A stretch of DNA of 36,662 bases from Coxiellaceae bacterium UBA6002 (GCA_002429595.1 DJAM01000145.1:1-36662), one strand, 5' to 3'; positions 1-8,089 are shown, numbered from the stretch's first letter. Notes: generated from the letters alone by a model not told the origin. A program made the numbers and translations.

Positions 1-14
1 ATTGAACATAGTTA

Positions 15-82
15 CTCTCCCCCTTTTGGGGGAGAGGGAATTTATTGATTATTTTATTCCCTCTCCCGCTTGCGGGAGAGGG
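15..82. repeat. Pair of palindromic intergenic repeats
   Basis: Two perfect hairpins lie side by side. The first (15-36) has 9-bp arms CTCTCCCCC/GGGGGAGAG and a TTTT loop. The second (59-82) has 11-bp arms CCCTCTCCCGC/GCGGGAGAGGG and a TT loop, and continues into TTAGGGTGAGGG. They lie directly downstream of nadA on its transcribed strand and could stop or protect its transcript, but there is no T-run typical of an intrinsic terminator. Related sequence occurs at 1412-1440 and near 9507-9612. Confidence 0.85.
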
Positions 83-1090
83 TTAGGGTGAGGGTTTAAA
101 ATTTATCATCCTCATAAGCGGCACCTGCGCTTTCAGAATAATATCCTCAGGTAACTCTATATGATTCGTGCATTCATCACTCAAACAATCTGCAAGTTTT
201 TTTAAATCATTCATTGCCATCCAGGGACAATGCGCGCAAGCACGGCAAGTTGCTCCATTACCACCTGTTGGTGCTTCGATGAATTTTTTATTGGGCGAAG
301 CTTGCTGCATTTTATAGAAAATGCCGCGATCGGTTGCGACGATAAAAAGATCATTAGAAAGTTCTTGTGATGCTTTTAATAATTTCGAGGTTGAGCCTAC
401 GACATCGGCAAGTTCAATAATTGCTGGTGGTGATTCTGGGTGCACTAATATAGCTGCTTCGGGGTAAACGTGTTTTAATTTTTTGAGCTCTGTCGCTTTG
501 AACTCTTCGTGCACGATACAACTGCTTTGCCATAAAATCATGTCAGCTTGAGTTTGGGTTTGAATATAGTTTCCTAAAAATTTGTCAGGTGCCCAGAGAA
601 TTTTTTTACCTTGATCATGTAGATAGCCAACAATATCTAATGCAATGCTTGATGTAACTACCCAGTCTGACAAAGCTTTGACAGCGCCAGAGGTATTAGC
701 ATACACGACGACTTCCCGGTCAGGATGTGCCTTACAAAATTTTTGAAATTCTTCAGCTGGACACCCCAAGTCTAAGGAGCAAGTTGCATCCAATGTTGGC
801 ATCACGACGGTTTTAGCGGGGCTCAAGATCTTGGCGCTTTCACCCATAAATTTAACGCCGCAAACGATCAATTTTTCCGCGGGATGCCGTTGTCCAAATT
901 TTGCCATTTCTAATGAGTCACCAACGAAGCCACCGGTTTCATCTGCCAATTCTTGGATTTCTTCAGGCACATAATAATGAGCAATAATCACAGCTGATTG
1001 TGCTTTTAATTGTTGCTTGATGTGGTTTTTATAATGTAATTCAAGTTCAGGCGTTAGGGGCGTAGCGGAAACCTCAGTGATGTTATGCAT
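83..1090 (-). CDS. nadA: Quinolinate synthase A
   Basis: Cytosolic [4Fe-4S] enzyme that condenses iminoaspartate (made by NadB) with dihydroxyacetone phosphate to quinolinate, the NAD precursor. The 335-residue length fits the E. coli-type family. Recognisable stretches are HYYVPEEIQELAD (residues 38-50), CSLDLGCPAEEF (104-115), WQSSCIVHEEF (187-197) and CRACAHCPW (282-290). C104, C191 and C288 sit at a constant offset of 9 from the known E. coli cluster ligands C113, C200 and C297. The gene lies 21 bp downstream of the rhodanese gene on the same strand, so the two are probably co-transcribed. Oddly, the last residues (KPSP) and the stop codon are encoded by the intergenic repeat sequence. 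No strong Shine-Dalgarno is visible at the chosen ATG. nadB and nadC are not in the window. Confidence 0.97.
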   Translation of the reverse strand: MHNITEVSATPLTPELELHYKNHIKQQLKAQSAVIIAHYYVPEEIQELADETGGFVGDSLEMAKFGQRHPAEKLIVCGVKFMGESAKILSPAKTVVMPTLDATCSLDLGCPAEEFQKFCKAHPDREVVVYANTSGAVKALSDWVVTSSIALDIVGYLHDQGKKILWAPDKFLGNYIQTQTQADMILWQSSCIVHEEFKATELKKLKHVYPEAAILVHPESPPAIIELADVVGSTSKLLKASQELSNDLFIVATDRGIFYKMQQASPNKKFIEAPTGGNGATCRACAHCPWMAMNDLKKLADCLSDECTNHIELPEDIILKAQVPLMRMINFKPSP

Positions 1091-1111
1091 AATCTAAACG
1101 GTGCGGCTATA

Positions 1112-1396
1112 TTAAGACCAGGCCGCAAAGCCTCCTTCTAAGCTAAAAACATGCTGAAAGTCTAGATTTTCCAGTGTTTGCGCGACTTGTAGACTACTGA
1201 TGCCATGATAGCAATATACTAATACGGGTTGTTCCTTATCAAATTGATTCACAGTTTCTCGAAATTGATTAAGGTTAAGATGAATCGCCTTATCAATATG
1301 TGAATGGGCGTAACTAGCGAGATCGCGAATATCAAGAATATTGACATCGTCGTTTAAGAAAAGCTCTTTTGCTGCTTGTGTGTTTATGACTTTCAT
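1112..1396 (-). CDS. glpE: GlpE-type single-domain rhodanese
   Basis: Small cytosolic sulfurtransferase of 94 residues, which would move sulfane sulfur from thiosulfate or a persulfide to cyanide, thioredoxin or other acceptors. The active-site loop CYHGISS begins at C62 and closely matches the CYHGNSS-type loop of E. coli GlpE. The rhodanese N-terminal element LDIRDLASYAHSHI (21-34) and the C-terminal LEGGFAAW are also present. The protein is slightly shorter than E. coli GlpE (about 108 residues). An AGAGAG stretch precedes the ATG. It sits just upstream of nadA on the same strand. Sulfur supply for the NadA cluster is a possible link, but that is inference. The family assignment is firm; the exact donor is not known. 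Confidence 0.85.
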   Translation of the reverse strand: MKVINTQAAKELFLNDDVNILDIRDLASYAHSHIDKAIHLNLNQFRETVNQFDKEQPVLVYCYHGISSLQVAQTLENLDFQHVFSLEGGFAAWS

Positions 1397-1411
1397 AATT
1401 CTCTCTGTTTG

Positions 1412-1440
1412 CCACCCTCGCCCAATTAGGGTGAGGGTGG
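1412..1440. repeat. Palindromic repeat, CCCTCACCC family
   Basis: Hairpin with 12-bp arms CCACCCTCGCCC/GGGTGAGGGTGG (one G-T pair) and loop AATTA. It is related to the repeat at 59-97. It lies between the FNT gene stop and the rhodanese start, so it may separate or tune the two transcripts. Confidence 0.75.
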
Positions 1441-1454
1441 AAAAGTGTTAGCGT

Positions 1455-2351
1455 CTAACTTGTGCTTCGGTCACTGCGTCTTTTGGACAACAATAAAAGC
1501 GTGCCACAAGCTAAAAGACTTGCCCCTAAAATATTTCCTAAGCTTACTGGAATCAAGTTCAAGAAAATTGCATCGGCAAGGCCCTTGGTATTACCCGTGA
1601 AGGCTCCTAGCAGGAAATATCCAAGATTTGCAGGGAAATATTGGAAATTTGCCGCAATGATTAAAATAAAGACCAAAAATAAAATTGTAAATTGATTGAT
1701 AAGATTGCGAGAAGCAATTGCAAAGAAAGTACCGATCACGACTAACCAATTGGCCAGCATCCCTGAAATGATAAGCTCAGCGGTTCCTCGTATAGAACCG
1801 TTTGAGTAAGCCAATTTATTGGAAATAATTAGACTGAAAGTTTGTTGTAACGCTGGCGAATATTCTTGTGAAAGATAAACGAAATAACTAAAAATAAAAG
1901 CGCCAATGAAATTTCCAATCCAAACAATTAACCAAAAACGAAATAGTTGTAAACAACTACGAGCAATCGTTTGTTGGTTGAAATTAGCAGGCACATAGAT
2001 GTTGCCTTCAGAAAAAAGAATGGTATTGGTTAAGATAACGAAAAGCATGCCAACAGTGAGCCCAAGTCCTGATAATAAAACTTGAGTGGCAGGGTTAACA
2101 ATCTCAGAAGTTAATAATACTGCCAGCAAAGTTCCGGCGGTAAAGAAAGCGCCACCAATAATGGAAAAGTAGAATAATTGAAAGCTGGTAAATCGCGATA
2201 ATCGTCGGCCCGCGGATTGATATACATCGTACGGCAGATTGCTGCTTGGCGGTCGAGGGCCCCCTTTATAGCGTTGGCCGCCGCCCTGGTATCTGGGGTT
2301 TGCGGTTTGTGTTTGCTGTCCATGATAGCTGGGTCGTTTAGGTCTATCCAT
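1455..2351 (-). CDS. Formate/nitrite transporter (FNT) family channel
   Basis: Inner-membrane protein of 298 residues with about six hydrophobic helices, preceded by a hydrophilic 40-50 residue N-terminus rich in G, P, Q and R. The family is recognised by YIGNFIGA-like WIGNFIGAFIF, the SGMLANWLVVIGTFFA helix, FQYFPANLGYF and the C-terminal NLIPVSLGNILGA. FNT proteins conduct formate, nitrite, hydrosulfide or lactate. The conserved FEHSVANM motif reads FQYFPAN here, so the central pore histidine appears to be tyrosine and selectivity may differ. The start was moved to the ATG at 2351, which has AGGA 8 bp upstream of it in GAGGAATAAC. The open frame continues upstream only because the adjacent palindromic repeat happens to be readable. 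The neighbouring rhodanese makes sulfide an interesting possible substrate, but this is speculation. Confidence 0.85.
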   Translation of the reverse strand: MDRPKRPSYHGQQTQTANPRYQGGGQRYKGGPRPPSSNLPYDVYQSAGRRLSRFTSFQLFYFSIIGGAFFTAGTLLAVLLTSEIVNPATQVLLSGLGLTVGMLFVILTNTILFSEGNIYVPANFNQQTIARSCLQLFRFWLIVWIGNFIGAFIFSYFVYLSQEYSPALQQTFSLIISNKLAYSNGSIRGTAELIISGMLANWLVVIGTFFAIASRNLINQFTILFLVFILIIAANFQYFPANLGYFLLGAFTGNTKGLADAIFLNLIPVSLGNILGASLLACGTLLLLSKRRSDRSTS

Positions 2352-2381
2352 GTTATTCCTCATGTAAGTAATGGTTGCTAT

Positions 2382-2456
2382 TGTCATTCCCGCGTAGGCG
2401 GGAATCCATACTTCCAGCAACACTTAAGATAGATTCCCGCCTACGCGGGAATGACA
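2382..2456. repeat. Palindromic MITE/REP-like element (copy 1)
   Basis: Two perfectly complementary 25-nt arms, at 2382-2406 (TGTCATTCCCGCGTAGGCGG...) and 2432-2456, separated by 25 nt. Each arm is itself a small hairpin (CCCGC.TA.GCGGG). The same family recurs at 28387-28461 and 36619-36662. It lies between the large flavoprotein stop and the FNT gene start. Confidence 0.9.
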
Positions 2457-2465
2457 GAAAAACAA

Positions 2466-5400
2466 TTAAATGCGTGCGACGTTATGATACTGTATTAAGT
2501 AATCTAACCAAAGCCCTGATAAGATTTCCTGCATTTGATTTTGTTCTAATCTCTCATCCAAATTATCTAAATCTACAATATCTAAAGGTTGATCTTGCCA
2601 AGAGCAGGAAAAAACTGCCTTGGTTCGTTTGCCAGTTGCCGGATCGATTTGCCATTGTAAACATTGAGCGCATACCCCTTTTAGCATGCATTGCATAGGG
2701 CCATAGATCGATGCTGTAAAGGTAGTTTGGGGGTCAATAAATTCCTTCAGGCTGGAATAGCGGGCAGATTGAACTAATCGAACTAATTTATTAGTTCCAA
2801 TTATTTGCACTTTATTGATATTTTTTAGTAGAAATGGGCTGGTTTGTTCTTTTTGTATTTTCAGCCACTCGGCAATGAACTCGCCAGTTATTGCTTTATC
2901 GCTGGCTCTTTTAGCCTTGGCAGGTTTTCCTCGTTGTGTTAGCCAGAATATAGCATCGGTAGCTTCTTCGAGCTCCTCTTTGAAAATAATGTCGTCCGCG
3001 GTTTCATATAAGCCGATAAAGATAACTTTATTATTTTGTGCTTTGAGGGCTTCACCAATGGCAAGTACATGAGAGCTTGCCATCTGACCTCCAATAATCA
3101 GCATACTCTCTTGATTCTGTGGGATTTTGGTGCGTACTCCAGTGGGTCCCATCACAGAAATGAAGTCACCTTCTTTGAAAGTAGAAAATATTCTGGTGCT
3201 AGTGCCATTTTCTATCACTACAAAATTAAGGGTATCTTTTTGTAAACTGGCACCGATCAATGCGACGCCTTCAGACTGCAGCCGTGTTTGAGCTGCTAAG
3301 GGAGCAAATGTTTCGAAGTTTTGTACGCGAAAGAACTGTCCAGGTTTAAAATTGCGACTTGCCATGGGTGCCAAAACTTCAAGTTCGATGATGTTCGCTG
3401 CTTTTCGAGTAATTTTAGAGATTTTTGGCTTAAATAAATAATCCATCTCAGTAGCAAATTGCTGATACTCTTTGAGTGAGCCTATTGCTTTGACGCGATC
3501 GCCTAGATGATCAAGAATTTTTGGATAAGTACGCTTAGCTGAGGCAATTGCTTTGACCACGCTACCGTGAAAAACGGGGTGAGTATCACCCAGGAAAGAA
3601 ATACGATAGCCATTTTGTTTGTAACTGGTAAATGCGCCAAATTCTTCAATCTTGCAATGCCCTTCTGAGAAAATGACCTCTAACTCCCCTCTTTGCTCAT
3701 TGTAAGTTTGGTATTCGCTTCCTTCGCGATGGAACGTGCCTCGATGCTCAAATTCATAAGCAATATTAGGCTTTGCGCCTGTGGCAACTAAGATAGAGTT
3801 TGCTGGAATAACCAATTCTTCGGTAATAGGTTGATCAGAAGATTTTTTGTGGCAAATCAGCGCAGAAACATGGCCGTGTGCATCAAGGCGGGCTGCAATA
3901 GGTTCGAGTTGTTCCGCATAATAGATGCCTTCTTCCATTGCCTTGGTAACTTCTTCATGATTCCTTATGTAAGCAGGTGACTCTTGAAGCTTACGCCGGT
4001 AAACGATGGTAACGCCACCCCAGCTGCGCAAAAGTTTAATAAAGTCAGGCTCGCGACCTTCTAATACCGCTTGTTCTCGTTCTTGTCGAACCTCTAAGCC
4101 ATGTGAAATAAATTCTTTTAAGATCAGCTCATTATAATCACGGAAATGGTCAAGAACCTTGTCTTTGCCATAAGCCTTGACTAATGTTTCGTAGCGCTCA
4201 AGGGTCTTTTCAACCTGAGAAATATAGTAAGCTTGAATTTCGGTAGCAGTATCAATACCGGTTAAGCCGCCACCAATGACAACAGCTGGCAATCTAATTT
4301 GTAGATTCGCTAAGCTAGTTTTTTTTGCCGCACCCGTGAGCTGTAGCGCCATCAAAAAATCATTTGCTTGCCGCATGCCAGGCGCTAAGCTCCCAGGAAT
4401 ATTAAGCTCCTTAGGCAGGCCTGCGCCCACTGCAATCGCCATGTGATCGAAGCCTAATTCCCAGGCATTTTCGACTGTTATAGTCCCGCCAAAGCGTATG
4501 CCACCAAAGACCTGAAATGTTGGGCGTCGAGCTAAGGTAATATAAATTAGTTTCAAGAAATTTTTGTCCCAGCGAACGGTAATGCCGTACTCGGCAACAC
4601 CGCCGAAGCCTGCCAAGATTCTCTCGTCGAGGTGTTCTTTGATTTGTTGATAGCTGTAGATTGGATTATCAATATACTCTCTTGGTAGCGGTTCGATTTT
4701 AAGGCCGTCAGCCCCAACCACCGCGAAGCCTTCCATCGTCAAATAATGGGCCAAGGTCATCCCTGCAGGTCCCATGCCCATAATTAATACTTTGAGGCCA
4801 TTGTAGGGCTTGGCATGCCACTGCTTATTTCGTAGCGGATTCCAGCGAGTCAGCAAGTCGTAAATTTCAACACCCCAAGGCAGGTCGAGTACATCTGTTA
4901 GGATTCGAGTTTCAGTTTGAGGTATGTTGACCGGATCTTGTTTTTGGTAGATACAGGCCTTCATGCAATCGTTGCAAATACGATGACCTGTAATGGGGCA
5001 TAAAGGATTGTCAACCATCACCATAGCAAGTGACCCGATATTATATCCATCTCGCTTTAAGACGTGCATTTCAGAGATTTTTTCTTCTAACGGGCAACCA
5101 GTTAGAACATCACCAAGTGGGTTTTCCTTCAGTCCAAGTTCGGGGTCACCTTTTTTAACAGGAAACCCCTTGGAGCAGAAATCGCCTTCAGTTTTGTGAC
5201 AATAAACGCAGTAATGCACTTCGCCTAACGCTTCGCGCTGGGTCATCCGATCATCAGTTAATTTGAATCCATCGCGATGTCTGAAATTCTCCGGTATTCC
5301 TTCAAGGCGATCCAATGGATCATTGGGTACTTTTTCGAGAGGAACAAGGTGAGCATAGTCAATTTTGTTGGGGAGATGAAATGACACCCAATGCCTAGTC

Positions 5401-5975
5401 AGTTCTTGTCCATGAGGGTCTGTGAGCGCGCGAACACACCATGCTACTAATTGCTCGATTTCACTTTTATTGCTTTTTTCATCTTTTAGTAGCCGTTCGC
5501 CTAATTTTGCAACAGCTAGCTCGGTATCTTTGGTAGGCTCAATATTGTTTGCCGCCAAGCTATCAAACAGCCAAGTGGAAAGTGCAGCAAAATCAGGTAG
5601 CTCATCAACTTTGCTGAGTTTGCGCTTTGCTTCTCTCAGAACATACCATTGCTTAAACAGGAAAATAGGATCGTTAGCTAAGATTTCAAATTGGGCCGTC
5701 TTAACTGCTTCCTGAATGTTAAAGAGATCACCGATAAAAGTTTCTAGATGGCGAGCGCACTCGATGAGGATAGCGCCCACTTCCTTTTCTGCAAACGGGC
5801 GCAAATTGAGGCGATATGCAATTAAACTTTCTTGTAATGCAGGATCTTGTTCGTGCAGGTAGGATAGATATTGTTGATCCAGAGCTTCTAAGCCTTCTGC
5901 CTCAAAAAGCTCTTTATATTTAAATCCATTCAATTCTAGTTTTGGCTGAGTCGGCAAAATAATATTCTTCATCAA
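2466..5975 (-). CDS. Giant fused flavoprotein oxidoreductase (GltD/NfnL-like plus PyrK/NfnS-like)
   Basis: This is a 1169-residue cytosolic protein. Residues 1-240 are helical and unrecognised. Cysteines C256, C259, C267, C294, C326, C334, C337 and C341 resemble the N-terminal double [4Fe-4S] region of GltD-type enzymes. GMGPAG (400-405) is an FAD-binding dinucleotide fold, and VVIGGGLTGIDTATE (565-579) is an NAD(P)-binding fold. Residues about 850-1085 are ferredoxin-reductase-like, with PGQFFRV and an IIGGQMASSH nucleotide motif. C1096, C1102, C1105 and C1124 match the [2Fe-2S] site of PyrK/NfnS proteins. The combination equals the two subunits of NADH-dependent ferredoxin:NADP oxidoreductase (NfnSL) in one chain, in L-S order. 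The real electron donor and acceptor are unknown. A ferredoxin gene lies 1 kb away. Two adjacent ATG codons start the frame, and the ribosome site is weak. Confidence 0.85.
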   Translation of the reverse strand: MMKNIILPTQPKLELNGFKYKELFEAEGLEALDQQYLSYLHEQDPALQESLIAYRLNLRPFAEKEVGAILIECARHLETFIGDLFNIQEAVKTAQFEILANDPIFLFKQWYVLREAKRKLSKVDELPDFAALSTWLFDSLAANNIEPTKDTELAVAKLGERLLKDEKSNKSEIEQLVAWCVRALTDPHGQELTRHWVSFHLPNKIDYAHLVPLEKVPNDPLDRLEGIPENFRHRDGFKLTDDRMTQREALGEVHYCVYCHKTEGDFCSKGFPVKKGDPELGLKENPLGDVLTGCPLEEKISEMHVLKRDGYNIGSLAMVMVDNPLCPITGHRICNDCMKACIYQKQDPVNIPQTETRILTDVLDLPWGVEIYDLLTRWNPLRNKQWHAKPYNGLKVLIMGMGPAGMTLAHYLTMEGFAVVGADGLKIEPLPREYIDNPIYSYQQIKEHLDERILAGFGGVAEYGITVRWDKNFLKLIYITLARRPTFQVFGGIRFGGTITVENAWELGFDHMAIAVGAGLPKELNIPGSLAPGMRQANDFLMALQLTGAAKKTSLANLQIRLPAVVIGGGLTGIDTATEIQAYYISQVEKTLERYETLVKAYGKDKVLDHFRDYNELILKEFISHGLEVRQEREQAVLEGREPDFIKLLRSWGGVTIVYRRKLQESPAYIRNHEEVTKAMEEGIYYAEQLEPIAARLDAHGHVSALICHKKSSDQPITEELVIPANSILVATGAKPNIAYEFEHRGTFHREGSEYQTYNEQRGELEVIFSEGHCKIEEFGAFTSYKQNGYRISFLGDTHPVFHGSVVKAIASAKRTYPKILDHLGDRVKAIGSLKEYQQFATEMDYLFKPKISKITRKAANIIELEVLAPMASRNFKPGQFFRVQNFETFAPLAAQTRLQSEGVALIGASLQKDTLNFVVIENGTSTRIFSTFKEGDFISVMGPTGVRTKIPQNQESMLIIGGQMASSHVLAIGEALKAQNNKVIFIGLYETADDIIFKEELEEATDAIFWLTQRGKPAKAKRASDKAITGEFIAEWLKIQKEQTSPFLLKNINKVQIIGTNKLVRLVQSARYSSLKEFIDPQTTFTASIYGPMQCMLKGVCAQCLQWQIDPATGKRTKAVFSCSWQDQPLDIVDLDNLDERLEQNQMQEILSGLWLDYLIQYHNVARI

Positions 5976-6050
5976 AAGTTCTTAACATTTTACATTTTCA
6001 TAAAAATAAGTAAGCTATCCAATAAGATAAACATAGTACAAGGTTAAGAG

Positions 6051-6230
6051 ATGTTGCGCAAAAAAACAAAAAACTATATTAGTGAGATTGATGTTTTTCT
6101 GCATGGATTCAATAAGACCCATCCCAAAAGTGAAGCACAATTAGCTGAGATGCAAAAGTATCAGCGTGTTTTTGCCTTAAGAGACAAGCCAATCGCCGAT
6201 ACTATTCCGGAAGATGAGTTCTTTTCTTAG
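6051..6230 (+). CDS. Small conserved-looking hypothetical protein, 59 aa
   Basis: An ATG-started frame runs to TAG with an AGG/AAGAG stretch just upstream. The product begins MLRKKTKNYISEIDVFLHG and ends PIADTIPEDEFFS. It is soluble and helix-rich, with a basic N-terminus, an acidic C-terminus and no signal or membrane segment. It is convergent with grxD, whose stop begins 3 bp after this stop. I do not recognise a function. Normal codon use, the snug fit between genes and the well-formed charge pattern argue that it is real. Small proteins of this type are common in Coxiella/Legionella, but I cannot name the family with confidence. Confidence 0.6.
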   Translation: MLRKKTKNYISEIDVFLHGFNKTHPKSEAQLAEMQKYQRVFALRDKPIADTIPEDEFFS

Positions 6231-6232
6231 CG

Positions 6233-6538
6233 CTATTTAGCTAGTAGCTTTTTCAATTCACCAGTGCCAAACAATTCGGTCATGATGTCGCTGCCGCCTA
6301 TCAATTCACCATTGATATAAAGCTGCGGAATGGTTGGCCAATTACCATATTCTTTAATGCCCTGCCTGATCTCCGCATCTTCTAAGATATTCACGGCGAG
6401 GTAATCGGCGCCACATTGTTTTAAGATTTGAACAGCCTTTCCTGAAAAACCGCATTGAGGAAAGGTGGGACTACCCTTCATATAGAGTACAACTTTGTTT
6501 TCTTCTAATTGATGTTTGATACGATCTTGAACTGACAT
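6233..6538 (-). CDS. grxD: Monothiol CGFS glutaredoxin (Grx4/GrxD)
   Basis: Cytosolic carrier and sensor of [2Fe-2S] clusters that works with BolA-family partners and glutathione. The product is about 101 residues. It has KVVLYMKGSPTFPQCGFSGK with the CGFS site, the cis-proline WPTIPQLYINGELIGG motif, and GGSDIM for glutathione binding. The ATG at 6538 (MSVQDR) was chosen because GAGG lies 6 bp upstream; an in-frame ATG at 6553 would overlap the preceding gene. The stop of the BolA-type gene is 7 bp upstream on the same strand, so the two partner proteins are encoded as an operon, a classic arrangement. All family hallmarks are present. Confidence 0.95.
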   Translation of the reverse strand: MSVQDRIKHQLEENKVVLYMKGSPTFPQCGFSGKAVQILKQCGADYLAVNILEDAEIRQGIKEYGNWPTIPQLYINGELIGGSDIMTELFGTGELKKLLAK

Positions 6539-6545
6539 AATAACC

Positions 6546-6797
6546 TCATTCAATAAAAATATTGGCTTGTTGTGCTTGTGCAGGAGTGTAGGTTTTCATT
6601 GAAAGCGCATGGATTTGAACTTTCATTTTATCGCCGAGCGCATCATACACCATCCGATGCTGTTGGATAATAGTTTTGTCCACAAAGCCATCATAAACAA
6701 TGATTGCTTCAAAGTGGTGACCATCCCCAGAAACCTGAATTTGTGCTCCGGATAATCCAGTTTCCAGCCACTGTTTAATTTGCTCAGAAGTAACCAC
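6546..6797 (-). CDS. ibaG: BolA/IbaG-family protein
   Basis: Small (about 83 residues) BolA-fold protein that binds CGFS glutaredoxins and shares a [2Fe-2S] cluster. The motifs SGDGHHFEAIIV, QQHRMVYDALG and IHALSMKTYTP are visible. The latter resembles the IbaG (YrbA) branch more than BolA itself. The GTG at 6797 is favoured: GAGG lies upstream with good spacing (GAGGTGTTC then GTG). A second in-frame GTG at 6803 falls inside that ribosome site. No ATG exists in frame near the start. It is directly upstream of grxD on the same strand. The family is certain; the IbaG versus BolA label is less so. Confidence 0.88.
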   Translation of the reverse strand: MVTSEQIKQWLETGLSGAQIQVSGDGHHFEAIIVYDGFVDKTIIQQHRMVYDALGDKMKVQIHALSMKTYTPAQAQQANIFIE

Positions 6798-6879
6798 GAA
6801 CACCTCATATTTTGGTAAAATTTGTTATATATTATATTGATTTTAAAAGAAAACCACTAGTAATTTATCCGCATTCAAC

Positions 6880-6909
6880 TATAATCAAATTTTTCGTTTG
6901 AGCTAGGAG
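6880..6909 (+). promoter_or_regulatory. Probable -10 box and ribosome site of fdxA
   Basis: A perfect TATAAT stands at 6880-6885, and AGGAG (about 6905-6909) lies upstream of the fdxA ATG with good spacing. No convincing -35 box is visible in the AT-rich stretch before it. Confidence 0.5.
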
Positions 6910-6915
6910 TTTTAA

Positions 6916-7263
6916 ATGACTTTCGTCGTTACCGATAATTGCATCCGATGCAAATATACCGATTGCGTAGAAGTTTGTCCTGTTGATTGTTTTCGCGAAG
7001 GACCGAATATGCTGGTGATCGACCCAGATGAATGCATCGATTGTAATCTGTGCGTTCCTGAGTGCCCGGTAGACGCAATTTATGCCGATGACGATGTCCC
7101 AGAAGAGAAAAAAGAATTTATTCAACTCAATGCTGATTTATCAAAAAATTGGCCTCCAATCACTGTCAAGAAAGAGGCCCCACCCGACGCTGACGAATGG
7201 AAAGACGTCACCGATAAAAGACAATACTTGGAAGAAAGCTGGGAAGAAATCTCCAAGGCTTAG
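6916..7263 (+). CDS. fdxA: 7Fe ferredoxin FdxA
   Basis: Soluble 115-residue low-potential electron carrier with one [3Fe-4S] and one [4Fe-4S] cluster. C9, C17 and C50 match the 3Fe cluster ligands. C21, C40, C43 and C46 match the 4Fe cluster, in the order seen in Azotobacter ferredoxin I. C12 and C25 are extra cysteines also common in this family. The C-terminal tail (WPPITVKKEAPPDADEW and onwards) is the usual FdxA extension. The ATG has AGGAG upstream and a TATAAT box. The MscS gene follows after 17 bp, so both may share a transcript. FdxA is a plausible partner for the large flavoprotein 1 kb away, by inference only. Confidence 0.96.
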   Translation: MTFVVTDNCIRCKYTDCVEVCPVDCFREGPNMLVIDPDECIDCNLCVPECPVDAIYADDDVPEEKKEFIQLNADLSKNWPPITVKKEAPPDADEWKDVTDKRQYLEESWEEISKA

Positions 7264-7280
7264 TCATTAAGAGAACAAAC

Positions 7281-8045
7281 ATGCACGATTCCTCTTTATT
7301 ACTTTCCTTGCAGGAAGTTACATATCTACCTTATGTCAAAGCTTTGATCATTTTTATTGCTGGCCTAGTCACCGCCAGCATGCTAAGTGGTGCTGTAAAG
7401 AAAGTGAGCACTAAGTACTTCCCTTTGCAACAAACCTCATTGTTACATAAGGCTATCTATTTTATTACTCTGACTTTATTTATTGTGGCAGCACTGCAAC
7501 AACTCGGATTCAAGCTCAGCGTGCTGTTAGGTTCAGCAGGCATTCTAACCGCCGCCATCGCTTTCGCCTCACAAACCTCAATTTCCAATATCATCAGCGG
7601 CGCCTTCTTGATTATGGAAAAGTCATATAAAATCGGCGATAAAATCAAAATCGGTAACACAATCGGCATAATTAACTCCGTCGATCTCTTATCAGTCAAA
7701 ATTTTAACGGCGCAAAATACCTTAATAAGAATTCCAAATGAGACACTCATAAAATCTGAAATCACTAATCTTTCGAAATACCCTACTCGCCGCTTGGAAC
7801 TACCGCTTAAGGTTTCTATTTATGAAGATGTAGAGACGGTAAAAAAGATTCTACTGTCAATTCTGGGTCAACACACGTCAGTAATCCAAGATCCTTCCCC
7901 TTCTGTGTCGGTGCAGAAAATAGACAGCACAGGCATTTACTTGCAATTATCTTTATTAGCTAACCAATCAGATTACGACAGTCTTACAAATTCCTTATAT
8001 TCTGAAATTCTTGAAGAGTTTCGATCGCAACACATTCAAATCTAA
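7281..8045 (+). CDS. Small-conductance mechanosensitive channel (MscS family)
   Basis: Inner-membrane channel of 254 residues that would open on membrane tension to release solutes during hypo-osmotic shock. Hydrophobic helices lie at about 14-35, 54-75 and 80-105. The third contains the pore-lining GSAGILTAAIAFASQTSISN. The cytoplasmic beta domain follows (YKIGDKIKIGNTIGIINSV, then RIPNETLIKSEITNLS), and a short alpha-beta C-terminus. Near-minimal length for the MscS family. It sits 17 bp after fdxA and ends 44 bp before tRNA-Arg. Confidence 0.93.
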   Translation: MHDSSLLLSLQEVTYLPYVKALIIFIAGLVTASMLSGAVKKVSTKYFPLQQTSLLHKAIYFITLTLFIVAALQQLGFKLSVLLGSAGILTAAIAFASQTSISNIISGAFLIMEKSYKIGDKIKIGNTIGIINSVDLLSVKILTAQNTLIRIPNETLIKSEITNLSKYPTRRLELPLKVSIYEDVETVKKILLSILGQHTSVIQDPSPSVSVQKIDSTGIYLQLSLLANQSDYDSLTNSLYSEILEEFRSQHIQI

Positions 8046-8073
8046 AAACAATAGCCGTTTCCAAAAACTAAGG

Positions 8074-8079
8074 TATAAT
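8074..8079 (+). promoter_or_regulatory. -10 box of tRNA-Arg
   Basis: TATAAT ends 10 bp before the first base of the mature tRNA, inside the 44-bp gap after the MscS gene. No clear -35 is seen. Confidence 0.6.
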
Positions 8080-8089
8080 TCCCTCCTCT

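Noticed and set aside
2217..2432. Plus-strand frames through the FNT gene start and the repeat
   Set aside because: They are complementary shadows of the FNT gene and readable repeat arms (SRVGGNP type).
6623..6808. ATG-started frame overlapping the BolA-type gene
   Set aside because: Different frame from the clear BolA/IbaG homology; its ATG lies within the ribosome site of the real gene.
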